Source: Emydura subglobosa (lineage: Eukaryota > Chordata > Testudines > Chelidae). From it: DNA of 64,000 nucleotides. Numbering within the stretch: the stretch's first letter is position 1; every line of letters begins with the position of its first letter. Location of the stretch: assembly GCA_007922225.1 (NCBI GenBank), contig ML679961.1:69792890-69856889 (forward strand), written 5' to 3'. The position numbers and the translations under genes were made by a program. This document shows positions 56,335 through 64,000 of the stretch, piece after piece. The notes beneath the pieces were generated by a model that saw nothing but the letters and a program-made list of their open reading frames with translations, was not told the origin of the DNA and did not search any database.

Positions 56335-56600
56335 TAGTGCCCGGGTCACTGAACTGGGAGTCGAGAGACCTGGGATCTATTTCTAGCTCTGTTGCTGACC
56401 TGCTGAGTGACCTTGGGCAAGTCACTTCACCTCTGTGTCTCTGCCCTCCCACACTTTGTCCATCTTGCCTAGTTAGATTAGCGCCTAGTGATTAAGCTGT
56501 TTGGGGCAGAGACTGTCTCTTACTAGGAATTTGTACAGCACGCAGGGCAGGAGGGCTCTGATCTCTCGGCGCTGTTGTCATACAAATACCACATGGCACC
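56335..56600 (+). repeat. MIR-like SINE, sense orientation
   Basis: GACCTGGGATCTATTTCTAG followed by CTCTGTTGCTGACCTGCTGA, GTGACCTTGGGCAAGTCACT and CACCTCTGTGTCTC is a well-preserved MIR core. The tail, with GGGGCAGAGACTGTCTCTTA and TTTGTACAGCACGCAG, is typical of sauropsid MIR/CORE-SINE copies. It is the best-preserved MIR in the window. Confidence 0.88.
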
Positions 56601-56699
56601 GAGTCAAGTCTTGTCCCATTTGGTGAGCCCTAGTGCAGTGTCCAGAGGCACTGGGGGGAGCAAGGTGCTGCATGCAACATGTGCTGGGTTTAATGCATT

Positions 56700-56945
56700 G
56701 TGCTGAGTCCTGCTGTTGCACTAAGCTCTGTGTTGTGTCACATTTAGTGTGCTGTGTTGTGTCGTGTCGGGCTCTGTGATATTGTGCTGAGTCATGCTGT
56801 TGTACTGTGTTGCGTCACATTTAGTGTCCTGTGTTGTGTCGGGCTCTTTGATGTATTGCGCTGAGTCATGCTGTTGCACTGAGCTATGTGTTGTGTCACA
56901 TTTAGTATGCTGTGTTCTGTTAGGTTCTCTGTCTCTCAGTTTCTA
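56700..56945. repeat. Minisatellite, ~74-84-bp unit, about 3 copies
   Basis: Units start with GCTGAGTC(A/C)TGCTGTTG at 56,702, 56,786 and 56,860. Each contains GTGTTGTGTCACATTTAGT-like text and GTCGGGCTCT. Unit lengths differ by about ten bases. The surrounding TG-rich text is probably older, eroded repeat. Confidence 0.8.
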
Positions 56946-57404
56946 GACAATGCCTATTGTTGAGGTGTCTGAGCCCCTGGAGCCCCATTTGCATTTGAAC
57001 ATTGAAAGGGGCCAGGCCTGAGAAGCATCACCCCAAGTTCTGAAGGCAGTGGAAACAGAAACAGCTTTAGTCAAGATTTGGAGAGCTCTAGTAAGAGGGT
57101 ATGTACCTAGAACTGGCAGGCGAGGGGCTAGTGTGATGGGGAAGGGTCCTGGGATTGAGACAGGACTACACAGAGCAGCCAACAATTCTGTCAGGGGCCA
57201 TTGGCCACAGGGATTCATTAAGGGAGGATCAGGCTGGCAGCTGAGGAATGTGCTGGAGACCCCGATTACATTACTGCACGGTGGGATTAGAACAAACAGA
57301 CAGCACTGAGCCGCATTACAGGCAGCCATTTGATACGGTCCCACAGCGCAGCCTGAGTTACAGGGCTAGAAGGAGCATAGCAGAGGCAGAACGGTGCAGC
57401 TGAT

Positions 57405-57645
57405 TAACAATAATCCTCTGCCATTCTCCAGCACCTCCCATCTGACAGCCTCAGAACACTTTACACAGAGTGATGAATTAACCCCTCACAGCTCAGGAGC
57501 TTTATCCCCACAGGAACGAGGGGTATTTGCTTGGGACAGAAAAGGGAAGTGACTTGCTCAGCTCCATTCAGGGAGTCAGGGACAGAACTGGGAATAGACC
57601 TCCGTAACTGCTGGCTTCTAGGCCCATGGTTTACCCAGGAGGTCT
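57405..57645 (-). repeat. MIR-like SINE relic
   Basis: GGGAAGTGACTTGCTCAGCT, CAGGGACAGAACTGGGAATA and an upstream CACTTTACACAGAGTGATGA follow the antisense MIR layout. Confidence 0.7.
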
Positions 57646-58688
57646 TAAACTCTAGCCCTCGGGCAGTAAAGAGAAGGGAGAGAGGCGGAGGCAGGGAGCA
57701 TCAGTGAAAGGTAATGGCTTGGTGGGGCAGATAACGGAGGCGTCTCTTCATGGAGGGAGACACCTGCAGAAATGGCGCCTGCAGTTTGGTGAGGGTACGA
57801 GGCTAGAGATTCAGCTAAAAGGGAGTGGCAATGAGGTGGGGCAGACAGAAGGCAGCTCAGGCACAGATATTAGAACTCAAGTGAACAGGATGCAACACAT
57901 CAGTCAGGATGGAGACAGTTACCCCCCAAATTTCACACCTGCCTCTGGGCACAGGGCTCAATTGGGGCAGCCCCCTCCACCCAGCGTGGGACCCTGTGAA
58001 AGCTCCTGCTTGTTAAGCCACCAATATTCCTTTAGTTTTCTTGGATACTGCAGAGACCTTGTAACATTCATGGTGTCCTGCCTGCCTGCCCCCCAAGGCC
58101 TGGCTAGGCCTGTGGGTGAGTCTGAGATGTGTCCCGCTCTTCACACCTGGGCAGACTCCATCATCCCCTTTCAACTGATTGCAAGCACCATTCCCATCCA
58201 CACAGGCAGTGATGTCTGTTCCAGAAAGGGCAGGAATGATCTTCAAAAGCCCCATCAGGAGAGGGATCAGTTCAGACCATGAGAGCGCTGGTCCCATGGA
58301 ACTGCACAGCCCATATTAGAACTTGCTGCTGGTCAAACTGCTGAACCTGAAAGGAAACAAGCACGGCCCTCTCCTGGGACAGGGGAAGGATTGCCAAGGA
58401 AAGCAGAGCATGGCCAATGCTCTTCACCTGATAGGAAAGACAGTCCCTCAGCCCAGCAAGTCCCCCCTGTGCCTGGCCAGCACTAGGTCCAGCCCATAAA
58501 ATGGTTAAAACCCTGCTAGCAACTGTATGTGGCTATTTAACCATAGTGTGGAAAGGGCCCTAGAGTGGATTTGTTCCTTAAAAATCATCCTGTTACCTGC
58601 GCGTGAAGCCACTGTTCACCAGGGTTACTTTACTGCCTTTCGCTCATCCTTGGACAGTGGCACCAGCCAGGTCAGCTTCATTTTGTGG
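57646..58688. other. No gene; unassigned
   Basis: A 192-codon plus-strand frame at 57,704-58,282 has no domain or bias I can recognise and is not called. Nothing else supportable. Confidence 0.35.
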
Positions 58689-60118
58689 TTTCATAGATTC
58701 TAAGGCCAGAAGGGACCATTATGACCATCTAGTCTGTCTTCCCTTATAAGACTGGCCATAGAACTTCTCCAAATAATTCCCGGAGCATAGCTTTTAGAAA
58801 AACATCCCATCTTGATTTAAACACCATCGTCAGTGATGGAGAATCCACCACGACCCTTGGTTCCAATGGTTAAATTATTCTCCCTCTTAAAAATTTAAGC
58901 CTTATTTCCAGTCTGAATTTGTCTAGCTTCAACTTCCAGTAATTAGATTGTGTGGTAACTTTCTCTGCTAGATTGAAGAGCTCATTATCAAATATTTGTT
59001 CCCCACGTAGGTACTTATAGACTGTAATCTAGTCACCCCTTATCCTTCTCTCTGTTAAGATAAATTGATTGAGCACTTTGAGTCTATCACTATAAGGCTT
59101 GTTTTCTAACCCTTTAATCATTCTCGTGGCTCTTCTCTGAACCTTTTCTGATTTATCAATGTTCTTCTTGCATTGTGGATACCAGAACCGGACACAGTAT
59201 TCCAGCAGCAGTCGTGTCAGTGCCAAATATAGAGGTAAAATAACCTCTCTACTTCAACTTGAGATTCTCCTGTTTATTCATCCCATGATCACATTAGCTC
59301 TTCTGGCCACAGCATCACACTGGAAGTTCATGTTCAGCTGATTATCCACCATGACCCCTAAATCTTTTACAAAGTCCCTCAGCCTGTAAGTATGGCCTAC
59401 ATTCTGTTCCTAGATATATACACTTACTTTTAGCTATATTAAAATGCATATTGGTTGCTTGTGTCCAGTTTACCAAGCGATCCAGATCTCTCTGAATCAG
59501 TGACCTATCCTCTTCATTATTTACCGCTCTCCCAATTTTTGGGTCATCTGCAAACTTTATCAGTGATGAGTTGATGTTTTCTTCCAGGTCATTGATAATG
59601 TTAAATAGCTTAGGGCCAAGAACCGATTCCTATGGGACCTCGCTGGAAAGAGACCTGCTCAATGACAATTCCCTCTTTACAGTTATATTTTGAGACCTAT
59701 TAGTTAGACACTTCTTAATCCATTTAATATGTGCCATGCTAATTTTATATCATTCTAGTTTTTAATTAAAATGTCGTGCGGTGCCATGTCAAATGCCTTC
59801 TAGAAGTCTATGTATTTTATGTCCACCCTATTACCTTTATCAGCTTAACTTGTTATCTCATCAAAAAAAGATATCAAATTAGTTTTACAGCATCTATTTT
59901 CCATAAACTCATGTTGATTTGCATTAATCATATTACCCTTCTTTAGTTCTTTATTAACTGAGTTCCATATCAGCTACTTCATTATCATGCCCAGGATCGA
60001 TGTCAGGCTGACACACCTATAATTACCCAGGTCATCCCATTTACCTTTTTTTAAAAAATTGGCACCACGTTACTTTTCTTCCACTCTTCTGGAATGTCCC
60101 CAGTGCTCCAAGATGTTG
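58689..60118 (-). mobile_element. CR1 LINE, antisense, about 1.4 kb
   Basis: The 3' end is at 58,690 (TCATAGATTCTAAGGCCAGA). The copy runs upward through GGAGAATCCACCACGACCC and TCCAATGGTTAAATTATTC. Its reverse-transcriptase part, read on the minus strand, has C-V-R-F-W-Y-P and R-A-T-R-M-I-K-G-L in the frame at 59,029-59,226. The region near 59,540-59,640 encodes the degenerate active-site surroundings, and the fingers region lies near 59,980-60,110. Stops and frameshifts are frequent. It is a continuous, 5'-truncated copy. Confidence 0.92.
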
Positions 60119-63100
60119 TGAAAATCAATATTCTGTGTCCTAGACCAAGGCTGCTCTGCCTGAGGTTTCTTCAGTGCTGCATGACAATTTTGTTTAACAG
60201 CCAGACCCTGCAAGTGGCTGGCATATTGGGTGGGTGGGGCATTGAACCCTAAATCCCAACCAGAAAACAAGTGAGCTGAAATATAAATTCTGAAACTTGA
60301 CATTGGGTCCATAAGAGCCTTCTCTCTCTAATTCCAGACCCTGGGACAGGTCCTCGACTGGTGAAAGAATGACAATGTACACTAGCTGAAGATCTGCCCC
60401 CCTACATTTTAGACTGATGCTCCTCAACATGGAGAGAGCAGAGGAGCTGGGCAGGAGACCTGCCCAGGAAGGCCAAGCAGTAATCCCCTCTGGCACTTTC
60501 TGAATTTATTTGGCCACCCCAGGAGACTCAGAGACTTTCTCCACAGCCAGTTCAAAAATAGCAACACTGTGGAAAGACTGAAATTTGCTGATTGGGACAA
60601 GTTGTGGGTGGAGGGGGAGAGACGGCGGCAAAAACATTTCCTCAAAATCAGACAGAACAGGCTTTATGGCAAATATTTAGCAAAGCAAAAGATAGGAGGC
60701 CTGCTTTGGTGCAGCGTTCTCTGCCACTGGCTAGGCCTGGGACCAAGCAAAGCCAAGCACCAGGGGTGTTTGCTTTCTCTGGCCTTAATTGTTCATTTCT
60801 GCCAAGTGATACATAACTACAAAAATAAATAAATAAATCTGTTTTAAATGAACATTATTAAGGTTGCAAAGTCAAGCACTCCAAAGTTAGGAAATGCCAC
60901 AATTAAGATTGTTGTGCAACTTCTGTTTGGCCCTCCTGTACATATGCATTATGATGCAGTCATTAATTACAGGTTACACGCTATTTTTTTCCCCACAGCA
61001 CCCTGGCCTCATTCAGTGCATAGAATGGACCTGCCAGGGGATGGATCAGGGTCGTATAGTGAAGAAGGCTGTTGTCTGTAGGAGCCCTACTTCATTTGTT
61101 GCAGAAGTTGGAAGGTTGGTCATGCATGAGATTGCAGGAAGAGAAAGGGTGGTCTTGTGATTTAAGGCAGTTGGATGCTGCTCTTTGGCAAGCTTAACTG
61201 TGATCTAACAAGTCTCTTTTGAACATGTGCAAACTGTCATTTTTCAAAGGCTTATACTTAGCCACATTTAGCAGATTTTAATGGAGATGGTAAAAGGCTC
61301 ATTCCTGACAAAGGCCACCTTTCTGCCAAATTTCAACTCCTTGCTCGAAAGCATGGGAACACTAGAGCTTTTTAAAAAAAAGTTCACCAGAATTTTTTTA
61401 TCATGGGCCAAACGACATATTTTTCCCATGCCCCATTCTTGGAAATGACTGAACTGTTTTGGCTGAAATTTTCTAATAAAAAAGAAAAAATTCAACTTGA
61501 GGCATAGAAAATTTCAGCACAGGTGGATGAAGTTAGGTAATGTTATAGAAAACAGGGTCTTATAATGAGCAGCATCAAACACATGTAATAATAAGTGGTG
61601 CTACTGGCCCTCCCTATGATGTAATAACTCTGTGATGATTTGAGAATTCCCCGTGTGTCTGTGTGTTGCACATCACAGCCATACAGAACTTCACAGCTGC
61701 AGTGGGGGAAGAATCAGATCCACTTGTTTGAAAAACACAGTTCTCAACTACATGATCTTAAAGAGGACCTCAATTAGCTGTTAGCGGTGCAGGGCCTATG
61801 GCAGAAGGAAGCTGAAATGAATTAGAGCTACTCACATCTGATTTCAATAGCTGTGCATTAGGAATGTACACCCTGATGGGAGGAGGGCAGATAGGAACAC
61901 GTTATCCTACCACAGTAGTCTGATAAAGAAATAATTACAACAGTGTTTGCTCTGATCCATTCAACATAAAAAACCCAGCAGGAGAAAACTGTGATGAAAA
62001 CTGATAGCCCCCCCCCGGGTTGCCATAATAACAGCATCTATAATAGCATTGTAGCAGTGATGCAGATGTCAAGGATGAGGTGACGCTTCCATTCCATAGC
62101 TTTACATGGTACCCTAACATCCATCCCTCCTCTTTAGGTGATGGGTACCAAACGGACCTAATCTGATATCCCATGAAAGATAAAGGGCCAGACCTTCAGG
62201 AGCACAACAGAGCTATCCCAATTTACAATGGCTCAGGATTTGGCCCCCAGTGTGAGTCTAAACCTCATGCTCTGTACATTAAATCGCTTTAAGATGGGAT
62301 GCAGCCAAACAGCAAAGAGGTGAAAGGTGCCAGTCAGGCCCTGGAAGGCTCATAGCTATAGGGCCCATTATTTCAGGGAATTAGACATGACAGAAGAGTC
62401 TCTGCTTTTGTTTGGATAAAAGAGTCTAGCCATTTGCTTTGTGAGGAGCTTTGACAATATAAATCAGCTTGGAAGGCTGTAGTCTGCTTGCTAGATATAA
62501 CAGGGTCCCTCTTAAGGGGGGCTTTGCAACACTCTGACTCAGTTTCTCCTTCTGCTCAGGGCCTCTTAAAAAGCCCACTGTCCAGATAGTCACCACATTC
62601 CCTGTCTGAGGGCCAATGTATTAAGTCCTGAACAGTTTTTCAAAATAGGACCCAAACTTACAGTCATCACCCCACTTCGAAAGCTGGGCCTAGCCCGTCT
62701 TGCCTGAGAATCTGTCCTGTCTTTGAAGTTCCTTTCTTTCACCCCAGTCCCAAACTGGGCCCAGGCTCTCTTCCCTAAGCGTCTGCCTTCCCTTTGGAGC
62801 TCAGACACTCTTCTGCTCCAGTTCCACGCAGGACACAGTCCTTTCTTCACCTGGAGCTTGGTCTTCTTCACAGCCCTCCTTCCCTGCTGCTGTCATCCAT
62901 CCGCTGACTCAGGACAGTACAGGAGCGTCCTACTGCCAACACACATCTGCAGTTCTTCCTCTCTCCAGGCCTCTTCCTTATCTACCACCAGCCCAACTGG
63001 GTCACCTGACCTGCCTCATTCTCCCCTCCTGGCATGGCGAGTTGCCTATGTCGCAGGAGAGGCTTGACCGATCTTCCCTTAGAGGGGCCAGCCTTCCCGT

Positions 63101-64000
63101 GACCCAAGGGTTGAAAGAACAAATGATCGATTGGGCTCCACTTCTACAACAGAAGAAAGGGGAACCTGATGATCCACAAGTCCTTTGTATGGTAAGCGAG
63201 TCTTATGTTTGGGGTGTACCCAAGAGTGTAGAAGGTAAACGGAGTGCCCTACATCTCATTTGAGGAACATGGAGTTCAGTTTAGGTTAGTTTACTCACTT
63301 CTTTTTTTACCATTAGACTATTGGGTGTATCCCAAAAAATCATCTCATTCATGCTCTCCAAAAGTAGATGGACAATTCCGCTAGGGTGATAGACCTCAAG
63401 CTCATGCTGCTCAGCTGGTTGGTGGCCTCTGACGGATAGGCACCAAGTGCTGGCAATTCACAAAGAAGCACAGCAGGTGTGGAGCCCTGTAGGGATCACC
63501 CATGTCCTCTCTCTGCTTTTCAAAATAAATATGAGGCCGTGTGACTATGCCATGCAATATACATGACCAGTATGCTGTCAACACTCAACTCTGCCTCAGC
63601 TATGTTACCAAAGCTTATAGCTCTGATGACGCTGTGCTAGCAGCAGATAAGCACTTAGAAGAAAAGTAGCTGCCTGTAGGTTCCCACTGATGAGGAGAGG
63701 AAAACACGTTAAGGAGCTGGCTAAGAAGTTGACCATGCCCTCCATGAAGGGGTCTGTCCTCCCCCTGCCAGACATGCATAGCTTGGATTCACCTTGGCTT
63801 CTGGATAGCCAAGGTGTGACAGTAGCAAGAAATGCCTCCTTGTACTCCTGAATTGCCAGGTAGTTGCACCTATTCTCTTTGGACGAGGACTTAACAACCA
63901 TGATCCACATGCTCGTCACTCAGGACTGGATGGCTACAACGCTCTCTTTTAGACTTGTTGGGGAAGCTTGATGGAAAAACTCTTGCCTGTACAACACAAA
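60119..64000. other. No gene or recognised repeat to the window end
   Basis: About 3.9 kb of mixed sequence. There is an AATAAATAAATAAAT run near 60,822-60,838, a short poly-C at 62,010-62,018 and no protein-like frame. The longest frames (62,723-63,067 and 63,605-63,919) have no recognisable domain. Nothing supportable. Confidence 0.4.

Noticed and set aside
57704..58282. 192-codon plus-strand open frame
   Set aside because: No motif, no conserved start context and no similarity to any family I can recognise.

Overview
The window looks like intergenic or deep intronic DNA of a sauropsid, most likely a turtle (a crocodilian is the main alternative). The evidence is many decayed CR1 LINE copies ending in the typical ATTCTATGA-like tail, MIR/CORE-SINE relics, short hAT-type elements with 8-bp target duplications, a DIRS-type retrotransposon and a Maverick/Polinton remnant. 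I found no intact host protein-coding gene, no rRNA, no tRNA and no CRISPR array. Nearly all long open frames are chance frames, often in GC-rich or simple repeats. Species and family names come from pattern recognition, because no database search was possible.

Layout. 1-491: 3' end of a broken hAT transposase, running in from the left. 0.5-12.9 kb: mostly unassigned sequence holding a tRNA-like SINE, a ~60-bp-unit repeat, a CR1 scrap, an old repeat of unknown family, a 605-bp hAT-like element inside another repeat, and a long inverted repeat (arms ~270 bp, ~530-bp loop). 12.9-26.7 kb: CR1 country, including a CR1 inserted into an older, oppositely oriented CR1.

27.8-33.3 kb is the most informative segment: a 5.47-kb Maverick/Polinton derivative with long terminal inverted repeats (TIRs) and a 6-bp target duplication with one mismatch. 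It carries a multiply broken retroviral-type integrase with a C-terminal chromodomain, a possible small spliced ORF, and the start of a second Polinton-type ORF. A degenerate DIRS element (RNase H tail plus tyrosine recombinase, with inverted terminal repeats) sits inside it. The TIRs are built from ~135-150-bp tandem units that repeatedly carry CCAATTGG-type palindromes.

33.3-53.4 kb: unassigned DNA with MIR relics, a possible LTR, CR1 pieces (one split by an ~835-bp insert), a palindromic element and two further hAT-type elements with 8-bp duplications. 53.4-64 kb: a foldback element, a second and different LINE whose reverse transcriptase is dead, MIR relics, a 74-84-bp minisatellite, a 1.4-kb antisense CR1, and then unassigned sequence to the end.

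The recognisable genes belong to mobile elements and all are broken, so there is no host pathway to describe. What the window records is an order of insertions: DIRS into Polinton, CR1 into CR1, an LTR-like block into CR1, and hAT into a foldback element.
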